Source: Domibacillus tundrae
GTDB lineage: Bacteria > Bacillota > Bacilli > Bacillales > Domibacillaceae
Direction of reading: 5' to 3'
Assembly (NCBI RefSeq): GCF_000970675.1
Contig: NZ_LAJA01000022.1
Location: 1 to 60,771 of the forward strand
DNA length: 60,771 bases
Each line of letters starts with the position of its first letter. The first letter of the stretch is position 1. Shown in pieces: positions 43,781 through 52,650 of this stretch. The translations under genes and the position numbers were made by a program. The notes below the pieces were generated by a model. The model did not search any database. It had not been told where the DNA came from and saw only the letters and a list, made by a program, of their open reading frames with translations.

Positions 43781-44263
43781 GTGCCGATCAGCCTTGACCG
43801 ACTAAAAGTACCGGATGAATTTGTCTTAACACAAGAAGAAGTAATAAAAGCAGTGATAGATTATTTAATCACACATGGCTGGACTGTGCAATTGGAAGCA
43901 GCAGCCGGCGGGCATGACCTTGTCGCAGCCAAACAGGAATGGAATGCTTATATAAAATGCAAAGGGTCACGTGGGAAACGACAGCAGGAAGGTATGGTAT
44001 ATGATAATAACCAGCTTCGCGGAAACACGGGGGATCAAATTGAAAAATTGATTCGTGTACAGGGAGAAGCCGCAAACCCAAGCCTGTTTATTATGGCGAA
44101 TCCAGGCCTTGACCGTATGAAATGGGTGGTCTCAAAACTCGAGACCGGTCTTGATAAATTGGATATTATTAGGGTGTGGATCTATCCGGATCGTACAATA
44201 AAATGGGACATTCCGGCACACCTTTTGCACATTGTAAGAACATTGGGAATTGAGAAAAATTGA
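43781..44263 (+). CDS. Hypothetical protein, possible restriction-like fold
   Basis: A 160-residue protein without a signal or membrane segment. [20 protein letters not shown] resembles the core of a PD-(D/E)XK nuclease (Asp, then hydrophobic strand ending in K-x-K), but the usual E/Q is replaced, so activity is doubtful. [19 protein letters not shown]-like sequence follows. It lies between the dehydrogenase and cspA. GTG start at 43781 follows GGGAGGG. Confidence 0.6.
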   Translation: MPISLDRLKVPDEFVLTQEEVIKAVIDYLITHGWTVQLEAAAGGHDLVAAKQEWNAYIKCKGSRGKRQQEGMVYDNNQLRGNTGDQIEKLIRVQGEAANPSLFIMANPGLDRMKWVVSKLETGLDKLDIIRVWIYPDRTIKWDIPAHLLHIVRTLGIEKN

Positions 44264-44411
44264 AAGGTTGCGGTTGCACGCAAAAAAAAAAGATGCTATA
44301 GTAAAGATAGTTGTTCGCTCGTTTCAAAAGGAATCACGTCCAGTGTTTCATCTTGAAATAACAGCAAACAGCAAGAAAAGATTTGCGCATCAAGCGCGAG
44401 GAGGACATAAC

Positions 44412-44612
44412 ATGCTAGAAGGTAAAGTAAAATGGTTTAATGCAGAAAAAGGCTTCGGTTTTATCGAAGTTGAAGGACAGGACGATGTATTCGTTCATTT
44501 CTCAGCTATTCAAGGTGAAGGCTACAAATCACTTGAAGAAGGCCAAACCGTGAAATTTGAAGTGGTTGAAGGACCACGTGGCCCACAAGCTGCTAACGTA
44601 GAAAAAAATTAA
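44412..44612 (+). CDS. cspA: Cold-shock protein
   Basis: A 66-residue single cold-shock domain that binds single-stranded RNA and DNA. Both RNP motifs are clear: KGFGFIEV (RNP1) and DVFVHFSAI (RNP2). GAGGAGG precedes the ATG. The 148 bases between the previous gene and this start are long enough for a cold-responsive 5' leader. A terminator follows. Confidence 0.95.
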   Translation: MLEGKVKWFNAEKGFGFIEVEGQDDVFVHFSAIQGEGYKSLEEGQTVKFEVVEGPRGPQAANVEKN

Positions 44613-44628
44613 TTCTGACTGAAACCAT

Positions 44629-44662
44629 AACAGGTGAAGCTAATGCTTCACCTGTTTTTCAT
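44629..44662 (+). terminator. csp terminator
   Basis: ACAGGTGAAGC pairs with GCTTCACCTGT around TAAT, followed by TTTTC. Confidence 0.85.
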
Positions 44663-44835
44663 TTTTTGAAGCTCTTATTTTGAAAACGTATACTTTGTAA
44701 ACGTTATTAATACGTGTGCGGGCATTTGGCACAAAAACACTACATTTCCAAGCTGGAAATAGGTGTTTTTTCAAAAAAAATGAGTAGAATAAGTGATGGC
44801 AAAGAAATGAATAAAGAGCGCTCAGGAGGATGATT

Positions 44836-45183
44836 ATGATCTATATTGCAGCAGCGATTATTGTTATTGTCGGAACAGTACTGGTGAGCCGGTTATTATC
44901 CGGTCATAAAGTGGAAGATGGAGTACTCGTTATAAAAACAGGCAACCTGGAGACATTTATTCCAATGAACGAAATCGTTGAAGTATTTGAAATGGATGAA
45001 ATGTCAGAGAATGCGTCCTTTTTTGAAAAATATATTGTCCGTCCGTATGTAAAAAAAGAACGGATAGCGGTTTATACACGCTCCAATGTATCTTACTTTT
45101 TTATATTGCGTGATCCGGATCGCCTCGTTAAATCCGTGAAAGCGCAAAACCCAAATGTATACATTAAAGCAAAAGTCATTTAA
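44836..45183 (+). CDS. Membrane-anchored small protein, unknown
   Basis: A 115-residue protein with one N-terminal membrane helix (residues 2-20) and a soluble beta-rich part (VLVIKTGNLETFIPMNEIVE, RIAVYTRSNVSYFFILRDPD) that looks like a bacterial PH-like domain. Strong AGGAGG site. No specific family recognised. Confidence 0.65.
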   Translation: MIYIAAAIIVIVGTVLVSRLLSGHKVEDGVLVIKTGNLETFIPMNEIVEVFEMDEMSENASFFEKYIVRPYVKKERIAVYTRSNVSYFFILRDPDRLVKSVKAQNPNVYIKAKVI

Positions 45184-45326
45184 AACGGACAAAGCTCCGT
45201 TTTTTCTTTTTGAATTTTAAAGTAAACAATAATTTAATTATGTAAACTTAAAATTGCTGTTTACAAATGAAAGAGAAGCTGTTATTTTATAGTAGTTACG
45301 GTGAACAAAAAAAGGGGTTATCAATC

Positions 45327-45629
45327 ATGGTGGCAATCTTTACAGAGAGTCAAGCAGAAGCAGTTGTGACGGATTCATCATATTGCTGGAAGAAAAATAG
45401 TGTTAAAATTGAAGATGGGTATTTAAAAAGTACAGGAATGGTGACGCATACGCGTATACCACTCAAACATGTGGATACTGTTGTATACTCATATAACCCA
45501 AAAAAACCGGCAATTGTACCCGTGTTGAAAATTATCGGTAAAGGCGCTGTTTTATGCGAAATGGAGATTTCAGCGGAACACATTGAAGCAGTACAAGATT
45601 GGGTCCTGCATGTAATTGAACATTCATAA
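45327..45629 (+). CDS. Hypothetical PH-like protein
   Basis: About 100 residues from ATG 45327, 9 bases after AAAGGGG. Beta-rich sequence (SVKIEDGYLKSTGMVTHTRI, VPVLKIIGKGAVLCEMEI) with a C-terminal helix, like a small PH-domain. It may be related in fold to the previous gene. Unknown function. A short stem with GCCGCC...GGGCGGC lies after the stop. Confidence 0.6.
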   Translation: MVAIFTESQAEAVVTDSSYCWKKNSVKIEDGYLKSTGMVTHTRIPLKHVDTVVYSYNPKKPAIVPVLKIIGKGAVLCEMEISAEHIEAVQDWVLHVIEHS

Positions 45630-45637
45630 AGATATAC

Positions 45638-45664
45638 AGCCGCCTCACATCGGGCGGCTTTTTG
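45638..45664 (+). terminator. Intrinsic terminator
   Basis: GCCGCC pairs with GGGCGGC around TCACATC, then TTTTT. Confidence 0.7.
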
Positions 45665-45684
45665 CATGAGAAAGGATGAGAACA

Positions 45685-46314
45685 TTGAAAGGATCTTCAC
45701 ACATGGTTATTGGCGCAGCAACAGGTGTCGGTGTGGCGGTCTGGATGCAGTCGCCGCTGATTGACACAGCACTTTTTGCTTGTACAGGGGCAGTTGCTGC
45801 TTTAGTGCCAGACCTTGATGTAAATGGGAAACTCGCTAATAAGATTACCGTTGAAAAAAAATGGCTTATTTTATTTTTTGCTGCAGCAGGTTTGCTGCTT
45901 GCTCTTTACAGCTATTTTATGCTTTTCGGTGTAAAGCAGGCGGCCGGATTTATCGTCAGCGTCGGATTGCTGCTTTTGCCGAGATTATTCATTAAACAAA
46001 GAATGATGCTTTTCTTAACAGGAGCGTTGGTTGTATACGCAGGCTGGTACATAAATGAAGCCTGGATCATGTACATAGGATTTTTCATTTTATTTGCTTC
46101 ACTCGTTTCACACCGGACGTGGACGCATTCGATCGTTGGCATCGCGCTTTTTTATTTCGTCGCTGCTGAAATTACACGGGCTTACCCATCCGACGGGCTT
46201 CTTGCCGTTCTTCTTTTGAGTTACATTTCCCATTTATTAGCTGACATGAAATTGCTTCCGGCCAATAAAAAAGGAACTAAGTTTTTTTACCCTGTCTGGA
46301 AAAAAGAATTTTAA
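45685..46314 (+). CDS. YdjM-like membrane-bound metal-dependent hydrolase
   Basis: A 209-residue membrane protein of the YdjM/DUF457 group. The N-terminal SSHMVIGAATG, the DLDVNGKLANK loop, HRTWTHSIVGIALF and SYISHLLADM carry the conserved His and Asp residues that define this predicted metal-dependent hydrolase family. About six helices. TTG start at 45685, 9 bases after AAAGG. Substrate unknown. Confidence 0.83.
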   Translation: MKGSSHMVIGAATGVGVAVWMQSPLIDTALFACTGAVAALVPDLDVNGKLANKITVEKKWLILFFAAAGLLLALYSYFMLFGVKQAAGFIVSVGLLLLPRLFIKQRMMLFLTGALVVYAGWYINEAWIMYIGFFILFASLVSHRTWTHSIVGIALFYFVAAEITRAYPSDGLLAVLLLSYISHLLADMKLLPANKKGTKFFYPVWKKEF

Positions 46315-46438
46315 TGCCGTTTTTACGGCATTTTTTATTAATACATTATGTGCTAAATTCAAACAATAATTTTTAAAAACCTTATTAAAATAATAAAAAT
46401 AAGGGAATAAAAATAAAAAGAATGGGGGAGATTTATTT

Positions 46439-46843
46439 ATGTGGAAAGAAATTTTTTCAAGTATTGGAATCGATAGTGTAAAAGTAGATACGGTTTTAGA
46501 AAATCAAACAGCTGCACTAGGTGAAACAGTAAATGGGCGAATTCTTATTGAAGGCGGCCTGGCAGATGAACCAATCAAAAAAATTCAAGTGCTGCTTTAT
46601 TTACAATATGAAAAGGTAAAAGAAGACAGTGATTTTACCTGGCATGATAAACACATTGAAGAAGTGAATATTGAATTAAACAGAAACATAAAAGCAGGAG
46701 AGGCGGACTCCATCCCATTTTCACTAAAACTTCCTGAAAAAGGACCCAAAACAGATGATACACATAAATGGTATATCCGGACGAAAGTATTTATCGATCA
46801 AGCGGTTGATCCGGAAGATGAGGACCAAATTATCGTTCAGTAA
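46439..46843 (+). CDS. Spo0M-like protein, short form
   Basis: A 134-residue arrestin-like domain similar to the N-terminal half of sporulation-control protein Spo0M (GIDSVKVDTVLENQTAALGE, GGLADEPIKKIQVLLYLQYE, IPFSLKLPEKGP). B. subtilis Spo0M is nearly twice as long. The second half is absent here, so this is a short paralogue or truncated gene. The reading frame ends cleanly. Confidence 0.75.
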   Translation: MWKEIFSSIGIDSVKVDTVLENQTAALGETVNGRILIEGGLADEPIKKIQVLLYLQYEKVKEDSDFTWHDKHIEEVNIELNRNIKAGEADSIPFSLKLPEKGPKTDDTHKWYIRTKVFIDQAVDPEDEDQIIVQ

Positions 46844-46953
46844 AAAAAGAATTTTTTCTGCTTTTTATTTGAAAACATTTGACAACTCATTTACTGTGTT
46901 ATATATTAATAACACAAAATAAAAATTGTTATATAACAGAAAGGGTGAGCAAA

Positions 46954-47091
46954 TTGGAAATGTATCGAGAAGCTTATGAATATTATACGCAAATGTGTGA
47001 GGGCTTTGGAATGAAGAGTATTCCGTTTTATCGCTTTATGCACAACTTAACAGAAGATCAAATTCAATTGTATATCCAAAAAGCCATTTAA
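46954..47091 (+). CDS. Small conserved-looking protein
   Basis: Forty-five residues from TTG 46954, about 7 bases after AAAGGGTGAG. Aromatic-rich helical sequence (MYREAYEYYTQMCEGFGMKS). The region upstream (46884-46940) is rich in TTATAT/ATATAAC dyads. No family recognised. Confidence 0.5.
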   Translation: MEMYREAYEYYTQMCEGFGMKSIPFYRFMHNLTEDQIQLYIQKAI

Positions 47092-47143
47092 AATAGAAGA
47101 GAAAGGACTGATTGTTACGGAAACAGCCAGTGAGGATGCAGTT

Positions 47144-47180
47144 TAAAAACCCCGTCAGCAAAACAATGCAGACGGGGTTT
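47144..47180. terminator. Bidirectional terminator
   Basis: AAAACCCCGTC pairs with GACGGGGTTT around AGCAAAACAATGCA. Confidence 0.75.
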
Positions 47181-47188
47181 ACACATGC

Positions 47189-47470
47189 TTATTTTAAATG
47201 GGCCGCGCAATATTCACGAACAAGTTTTACTTCATCATCTTCAAGTTCAAAATCCAGGACCGTATCATCTGCGCGGTTATGCAAAAACAAGCTGGCTATT
47301 TTATGTTCCGATTCTGTTACTACATATAGTACACGGATGTAAAAACCTTCCGGTGAATATAATTCATCTTCCTCTTCAACTGCTGCAAAAAGATGGTACT
47401 CATACCGACTTCCTTCTAAAATGCCAAACGGGTCATCCGTTTTCTCAAGTGTATGGTCTGTAATTATCAT
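47189..47470 (-). CDS. DUF6509-like small protein
   Basis: A 93-residue acidic protein (TLEKTDDPFGILEGSRYEYH, EDDEVKLVREYCAAHLK). It resembles a small conserved Bacillaceae family annotated as DUF6509. TAGGAGGAA site before ATG 47470. Follows the MocR gene by 19 bases in the same direction. Confidence 0.65.
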   Translation of the reverse strand: MIITDHTLEKTDDPFGILEGSRYEYHLFAAVEEEDELYSPEGFYIRVLYVVTESEHKIASLFLHNRADDTVLDFELEDDEVKLVREYCAAHLK

Positions 47471-47489
47471 GTTTTGTTTCCTCCTATTT

Positions 47490-48917
47490 TCATTTAGATA
47501 ATGCAATAATCCATTTCTTCATCCGTTTAATGCCTTCTTCAAATTGATCAGGGGGGGCATACCCAAAAGATAATCGGATCGCGCGTGACGTTCCTTCTGT
47601 ATAAATACTGCCCGGATGAAATAAAATACCTTCATTTAATGCTTCTGTACATAATTCTTTTAATGAAATGTTTTGATTCAGGCGAAGCCAAATGAAAAAT
47701 CCACCGCTTGGTATCGTCCATTCTGCCAAATCTGACAAGTGTCGTTGTAATGAAGCGGAGGCTGCCTGACGTCGTTTCAGCAATTCTTTTCGGACGTATT
47801 CAAGATGATGTTCGTAAAGTCCTTCGCCAAGCCATTCAGCAGCCACACGCTGCGAGAGAGAACTTGTTCCATAATCCGCCTGCATTTTTACATTGGATAA
47901 TCGCTCAATGACTGAATCAGTTCCGGCAATCCAGCCAATACGAAGACCAGGGCTTAACGTTTTCGACAAACTGCCAATATAAAGGACATTTCCCGAGCTG
48001 TCCATCGATTTAAGAGAAGGCGGCGGCGGCGCGTCAAGCCATAAATCACGATATATGTCATCCTCAATAATTGGCAGCCTATTTGAGCTGCAATAAGACA
48101 GAATTTCTTTCCTTCTCGCTTCGCTCATTAAAATACCGGTCGGATTATGGAAACATGGAATCGTATAAAGCGCCCCTTTTTGACCGGATGTCCAAGCAGA
48201 TTGCAGTAATTCCGGCCGCAGTCCTTCATGATCCATTTGAATGCCTTTTAGAGACATGCCAAGCGACTGAAATGTATGGATAGAATACAAATAAGAAGGC
48301 TCCTCAAGTAAAATCGATGAACGGTGTTCGAGCAGGCCGGATGCGATTAATTGAAACCCTTGCATTGCGCCGGAAACAATTAATATGGACGATGGAGTAA
48401 CGGGCGTTCCTTGACGAGTCATATAGCCGGCAATCGCTTCACGAAGCGGTTCATATCCACCTCGATCTTCATAGCCGAGCGAGTTGATTTTTCCTGACAC
48501 CCGGCTGAGTATATCATTTAAATAGTTTTCTGGAAACACATCTTCCGCAAGCTCACCTTTGCTTAAATCGATAATGCCAGTATGTGCTGTTTGAGATGCC
48601 GGCTTATTGTCAGGAGGCAGTGAAGCGAGAAGAGACCATGTGTTATTAGCGACAATCGTTCCTTTTCCCATGACACCTTCAATGATGCCGTCCGCTTTTA
48701 GTTGTTCAAGTGCGGCAATAACCGTACTGCGGTTAACGGATAAATCTTCGGCTAAAACGCGCTGGCTTGGGATTTTCATGCCGAGCGACCATTTGCCGAG
48801 GGCAATTTGGTCTTTAATCCAGCTGGCGACTCCATCTGATTTAATGCTTCGCTTCATGAGCTGTCCAATGCTCATGGAAAAATTGATCACGCCCCGACTG
48901 GTGACGGTCTGATTCAT
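47490..48917 (-). CDS. MocR/GntR-type PLP-dependent regulator
   Basis: A 475-residue regulator: GntR winged helix ([20 protein letters not shown]) fused to a class-I aminotransferase domain. Substrate-fold blocks include [22 protein letters not shown] and the PLP-lysine motif [18 protein letters not shown]. The ligand is usually an amino acid or amine. ATG 48917 has AAGGA five bases upstream but makes the gene overlap msrA by 77 bases; ATG 48857 would nearly remove the overlap. Start therefore uncertain. Confidence 0.88.
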   Translation of the reverse strand: MNQTVTSRGVINFSMSIGQLMKRSIKSDGVASWIKDQIALGKWSLGMKIPSQRVLAEDLSVNRSTVIAALEQLKADGIIEGVMGKGTIVANNTWSLLASLPPDNKPASQTAHTGIIDLSKGELAEDVFPENYLNDILSRVSGKINSLGYEDRGGYEPLREAIAGYMTRQGTPVTPSSILIVSGAMQGFQLIASGLLEHRSSILLEEPSYLYSIHTFQSLGMSLKGIQMDHEGLRPELLQSAWTSGQKGALYTIPCFHNPTGILMSEARRKEILSYCSSNRLPIIEDDIYRDLWLDAPPPPSLKSMDSSGNVLYIGSLSKTLSPGLRIGWIAGTDSVIERLSNVKMQADYGTSSLSQRVAAEWLGEGLYEHHLEYVRKELLKRRQAASASLQRHLSDLAEWTIPSGGFFIWLRLNQNISLKELCTEALNEGILFHPGSIYTEGTSRAIRLSFGYAPPDQFEEGIKRMKKWIIALSK

Positions 48918-49380
48918 ATTCTTCCTTATGAGTTTGATAAAAATTCTGATGATAATCTTCTGCCGGATAAAAGCGGCCTGCCGGCAAAATCGGGGTAACG
49001 ATCATTTTCTTAAATAACCCACTGTCCGCAAGCTTCTTTTTTGAACGCTCTGCCGCTTCTTTCTGCTCAGCTGTTAGATAAAAAATAACAGCTCGGTATG
49101 AATCACCGCGATCCTGAAATTGGCCTTCATCATCCGTCGGGTCAATTTGCTGCCAATAAATTTCAAGGATTTGATCGTATGAAAAAACATCTGCGTCATA
49201 CGTGATTTCCACCGCTTCTTTATGGCCGGTGCTGCCGGTTTTTACTTGTTCGTACGTTGGATTTTCAACATGACCACCTGTATAACCGGAGACGACCAAT
49301 TCAATGCCTTCCCACTGATCAAACGGCTTGACCATACACCAAAAGCAGCCGCCGGCGAAAATTGCTGTTTCTTTTTTCAT
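48841..49380 (-). CDS. msrA: Peptide methionine sulfoxide reductase MsrA
   Basis: A 179-residue MsrA that repairs methionine-S-sulfoxide. The active-site cysteine is in [29 protein letters not shown] and EDYHQNFYQ follow. A short tail (TAHEAKH) extends past the usual end. It starts inside yfkAB's stop (ATGA overlap), so the two are translationally coupled. Confidence 0.95.
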   Translation of the reverse strand: MKKETAIFAGGCFWCMVKPFDQWEGIELVVSGYTGGHVENPTYEQVKTGSTGHKEAVEITYDADVFSYDQILEIYWQQIDPTDDEGQFQDRGDSYRAVIFYLTAEQKEAAERSKKKLADSGLFKKMIVTPILPAGRFYPAEDYHQNFYQTHKEEYESDRHQSGRDQFFHEHWTAHEAKH

Positions 49381-50591
49381 CGCTGAAATTCCTTTCTTTC
49401 TGTAAAAGCTTTTCGTTTTGTAAAGTCCGAATCGGGATAATACGCCTTTTTAACGAGCAAATTCGGACCAAGGCACCGAACGGAAGAACAATGACAGTCA
49501 ATTTCCTTCGCCAGCACGGAATTAGTCCAGACATCAAAGGATTCCTGAAGGGTATTGGTTTGAATATTACCAAGAGACGGGGCATCGGCAAAATCCGTCA
49601 CAATCACATCACCGGAAAAAATATTCACATTTAAACGTGAACGGCCATCAGGATCATTGCGGACAGTTACGAGCGGTTCATTTTGCAGGCGGAAGACAAG
49701 CTCACGATCCCGTTCATCCGGGCTGCAGGCAAAAAACGGCAGCGTCCCAAAGAGCATCCACACATTCGGATTGCGTACGTCAAGCAAATGATGGATCGCA
49801 CTGCGTGTTTCATCCAGAGTTAACGATTCAAGTGCACTTGCGAAATCACTTTGATTCATGGAATATGTGGAATCTTGCATCTTATCTAATGCAGTTATAC
49901 CAACAAATCCACTGTCATACATAGGGTGAATTTCATGCCTTTTGCAGCCCATCTCCTCTACTACCTGCTTATGAATCTTTTCTAAGTGAGGAGCTGTTCT
50001 GCTGTTTAACATTGTCTCAGCAGATACCATAACTCCCATTTCAGACAGAGCTTTAGAGTTACTAATCATTCTGTCAAAAAGTGCCTTTCTCTGTTCCCTT
50101 GTACCTTTTCTTTTCATCATGGCAAATCCTGTATCTATAAACTCATCCTCTGTTACCCAATTATGAGAAATGTGTAATACATCTAAATAAGGAGCAATCA
50201 GTTTGTATCTGTCAAGGTCAAGAGTCAGGTTAGAATTTATCTGAGTGTATATACCTCTCTCATGAGCATATTTCAGTAAAGGCAATACATAATTTTCTAC
50301 TGATTTTAAGGACATCATAGGCTCTCCTCCTGTGAGGCTCATTGTCCTCAAGGTAGGAATCTCATCTAATCTTTGTATCAGTAGTTCTAAAGGTAATGCT
50401 TTTGGGTCTTTATGTTGGAGGGTATGTCCTACAGCACAGTGAGCACATCTCATATTACAGAGGGTAGTGGTAGTAAATTCTATACTTGATAAAGTTGTTT
50501 TACCATATCTCTCTACATCTAAGTAAGCCTCCCATGCATCAGTAGCAGGCGTCTGCTTGCTTTTGGGTATGGTTCTAAATTGGTTAATCAT
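49377..50591 (-). CDS. yfkAB: YfkAB radical SAM protein, chimeric gene
   Basis: A 404-residue radical SAM protein with the cluster motif CNMRCAHC (residues 45-52), [15 protein letters not shown] and a C-terminal CHCSSVRC motif. Codon use changes within the gene. From 50591 to about 49852 (residues 1-246) every arginine codon I read is AGA or AGG and Glu is often GAG, as in the adjacent recombinase. From there to 49377 arginines are mostly CGN as in host genes. The join falls near [17 protein letters not shown], at a TCACTTT repeat. The element seems to provide promoter, ribosome site and replacement 5' part. Function of YfkAB itself is unknown. Confidence 0.88.
   Translation of the reverse strand: MINQFRTIPKSKQTPATDAWEAYLDVERYGKTTLSSIEFTTTTLCNMRCAHCAVGHTLQHKDPKALPLELLIQRLDEIPTLRTMSLTGGEPMMSLKSVENYVLPLLKYAHERGIYTQINSNLTLDLDRYKLIAPYLDVLHISHNWVTEDEFIDTGFAMMKRKGTREQRKALFDRMISNSKALSEMGVMVSAETMLNSRTAPHLEKIHKQVVEEMGCKRHEIHPMYDSGFVGITALDKMQDSTYSMNQSDFASALESLTLDETRSAIHHLLDVRNPNVWMLFGTLPFFACSPDERDRELVFRLQNEPLVTVRNDPDGRSRLNVNIFSGDVIVTDFADAPSLGNIQTNTLQESFDVWTNSVLAKEIDCHCSSVRCLGPNLLVKKAYYPDSDFTKRKAFTERKEFQR
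49846..49852. repeat. Left edge core repeat TCACTTT (attL-like)
   Basis: Matches 52331-52337. Sequence left of it is host-style; right of it is element-style. Seven bases alone could match by chance; the position at both style changes is what makes it notable. Confidence 0.55.
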
Positions 50592-50623
50592 TTCAACTAC
50601 TCCTATCTTATTAATCCTCTATT

Positions 50624-50653
50624 ATTATGAGCAGGTGGCATAACTTATGTCAA
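50624..50653 (-). promoter_or_regulatory. Element promoter for yfkAB
   Basis: Leftward TTGACA (50653-50648), 18-base spacer, CATAAT (50629-50624). The start codon at 50591 follows with ATAGGAG in front. It lies inside the insert, so expression of the chimeric gene now depends on element DNA. Confidence 0.6.
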
Positions 50654-50732
50654 TGTGTAACTCCTTATAACATGTAAAGTTCATTGGAACATTGAATGTA
50701 ATAAATCTTTCACCTCTCTAAATACTTGTTAT

Positions 50733-50738
50733 AATAGG
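50733..50738 (+). promoter_or_regulatory. Recombinase -10 element (approximate)
   Basis: TATAAT within ACTTGTTATAATAGG, about 40 bases before the recombinase ATG, with a weak CTTTCA -35 about 17 bases upstream. Confidence 0.45.
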
Positions 50739-50774
50739 CTTTAGGTTACATAGAGGAAGAAAGGGAGTTAAGGG

Positions 50775-52307
50775 ATGGCACAAGTACAGAAAAAGCTAGT
50801 AGCAATCTATGTAAGAAAGTCAGGGCTTAAAGATGCTGACAGTATGGAGATAGGCAGACAGCTTGAGCTACTTACTGATTATGCAGAAAAGAATAATATG
50901 GAGTATGAGGTATTCTCTGAGGAGGGTAGCTCTGAGGATTGGAATAGACCACAGTTTCAGAGGATGTTGATGGAGCTGAAAAGGAATATATATGATGGAG
51001 TCCTTTGTACAGACCAAGACAGATTAACAAGGGATAGAACAGACTTTGGACTATTTGTTAGGTTTATGAAAAATGAGGGATTACAGCTCTTTACTCTTAA
51101 CAAAACTTATAACTTTATGAATGATGGTGACATTTTTACATCAGGTATTCAGTCTGAGATGTATAACCATTTTATGAGGATGACTAAGAGAAAGCTCAAA
51201 AGGGGTAGAATCCAAGCTATTAAGAAAGGTGTATTCTTTGGGATTGCTCCTTATGGCTATGATAAAGATGAGGCAAAGCATCTGATACCTCATCCTGTAG
51301 AGGCTCAAGTAGTAGAGGACATCTATAGTATGTATGTCAATGATGGACTTAATCAGGCTGAGATTGTAGAGCAATTAGCTATGAGAGGTAAGCTGACTAG
51401 AGCAGGTAAGCCTTTTACAGTCAGAGCTACATCCTTAATACTGTCTAATGTAGCTTACAGAGGGATTGTACATTATGAGTTAGAGGGTGAGGATGTTATC
51501 CATGTAGAGGAGGCTCATCCTGCTTTAATTGATGCTGATACTTACAATAAGGCTCAGGCTATAAGAGTAGGTAAAAGGGTAGTACCTCAGCAGTCTCAGA
51601 GAGGCATATATACTCTGTCTAGGTTGCTTGTATGTCCTAAGTGTGGACAAACATTATCCTTTTGTATGAAATACAATAACAGGAAAGGGAGAGCTGCTTT
51701 AGATAAGGACTCTAGAGAGCTGTATGTCCTTAACTGTCATGCCTCTAAAGGTCAGAAAGCTAAAGCAGAGCATAAGGCATCAGGAGAGGCTAGATGTAAA
51801 AACAATGGTATCAGGTCAGCTAGAGTAGAGCAGGACATATTTAACAAGCTCAGGGAGTATCTGACAGACTTAGATGCAAAGATAGAGGCTATTGTAGCAG
51901 GTGATAATACCTCCTTAAATGCTGTAGCTGTTAAACAACAGGAGCTAACTCTCCAATACAATAAGTTAGAGGCTCAAAAAAAAAGGGTACAGGATGGCTT
52001 TAAAGCAGGTATATATGAGCAGGATGAGGCTACTGATGAGATTAAGTCCATTAAGGAGCAACAGATAGCAGTACAGCAGGAGCTGAAAAACCTAGAGGGA
52101 GCAGATGCTAAGTCTGAGGTAGACAGACATAAGAAAGCTAAGGCTAAGGTAGAGATGCTTTTTTCTATGGATGTAGAGGCTAATCCTACAAAGGCTAATA
52201 AGCTGTTACATAAGATTGTAGATAAAGTTTACTATTGGAAAGAGCAGTCTGATGTAGGTGGAGAAAAGGACTTTGTTACTGTAATTAAATACAAAGGAGA
52301 GCTGTAG
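50775..52307 (+). CDS. Large serine recombinase
   Basis: A 510-residue large serine integrase. The resolvase domain has IYVRKSG (catalytic Ser16), GSSEDWNRPQFQRML and DQDRLTRDRTDFGLFVRF. The recombinase domain has GIAPYGYDKDE and TSLILSNVAYRGIV. A zinc ribbon starts at LVCPKCGQTLSF with later cysteines; a coiled coil (about 380-460) follows, as used for synapsis control. GGGAG site, ATG 50775. Arginines are almost all AGA/AGG. Intact, so the element may still move. Confidence 0.93.
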   Translation: MAQVQKKLVAIYVRKSGLKDADSMEIGRQLELLTDYAEKNNMEYEVFSEEGSSEDWNRPQFQRMLMELKRNIYDGVLCTDQDRLTRDRTDFGLFVRFMKNEGLQLFTLNKTYNFMNDGDIFTSGIQSEMYNHFMRMTKRKLKRGRIQAIKKGVFFGIAPYGYDKDEAKHLIPHPVEAQVVEDIYSMYVNDGLNQAEIVEQLAMRGKLTRAGKPFTVRATSLILSNVAYRGIVHYELEGEDVIHVEEAHPALIDADTYNKAQAIRVGKRVVPQQSQRGIYTLSRLLVCPKCGQTLSFCMKYNNRKGRAALDKDSRELYVLNCHASKGQKAKAEHKASGEARCKNNGIRSARVEQDIFNKLREYLTDLDAKIEAIVAGDNTSLNAVAVKQQELTLQYNKLEAQKKRVQDGFKAGIYEQDEATDEIKSIKEQQIAVQQELKNLEGADAKSEVDRHKKAKAKVEMLFSMDVEANPTKANKLLHKIVDKVYYWKEQSDVGGEKDFVTVIKYKGEL

Positions 52308-52330
52308 GATGGGCAGGATTATAAACTATG

Positions 52331-52337
52331 TCACTTT
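52331..52337. repeat. Right edge core repeat TCACTTT (attR-like)
   Basis: Second copy of the 7-base repeat, 24 bases after the recombinase stop. To its right the sequence becomes host-like. Confidence 0.55.
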
Positions 52338-52481
52338 ATCTATCGTAAACTGTTCCTTTCTGTCGCGCGGTCACAGTCGTCGTCGTAAATTCAATATTGG
52401 ACAGCCGGCAGAACTGGACTGATCGATATCTATGTAGCTTTCCCACGGATCAAACGCAGGCGAAATTATATTTTTCATTTG
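52331..52481 (-). pseudogene. yfkAB: Displaced 5' end of host yfkAB
   Basis: Reading leftward from ATG 52479 gives MKNIISPAFDPWESYIDID, then after a one-base frameshift RLSNIEFTTTT, which aligns with [15 protein letters not shown] of the intact gene. The cysteine motif and some 200 codons are missing; the sequence then runs through VYDR to the TCACTTT repeat. A host-style AGAGGTG ribosome site lies in front (52487-52493). It is no longer functional. Confidence 0.75.
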
Positions 52482-52650
52482 AAACACCTCTTTATCTTTC
52501 AACAAGTAATTATACCGCTTTTTCAAGGAATTGAAAAAAGAAAGGTGAATTTACAGTTATTTAGAAAATATTCACATATTATTCATATTCAATTCGTATG
52601 ATATAAAAAGAAGTAAAATTATAATTTTATTATGCGAAAGAGGTGCTTGA

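Larger units (their letters stand above)
49846..52337. mobile_element. Minimal serine-recombinase element in yfkAB
   Basis: About 2.49 kb bounded by direct TCACTTT repeats (49846-49852 and 52331-52337). It contains just two genes in divergent orientation: a recoded 5' portion of yfkAB and a large serine recombinase, with both promoters between them. The host's own yfkAB 5' end lies outside the right edge. Borders are inferred from the change in codon use, the repeats and the displaced remnant. I saw no other cargo. Confidence 0.75.
52308..52650. other. Intergenic region right of the element
   Basis: Holds the displaced yfkAB start, its ribosome site and probably its old leftward promoter (about 52500-52600, AT-rich), then the promoter of the next rightward gene. 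Confidence 0.55.
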
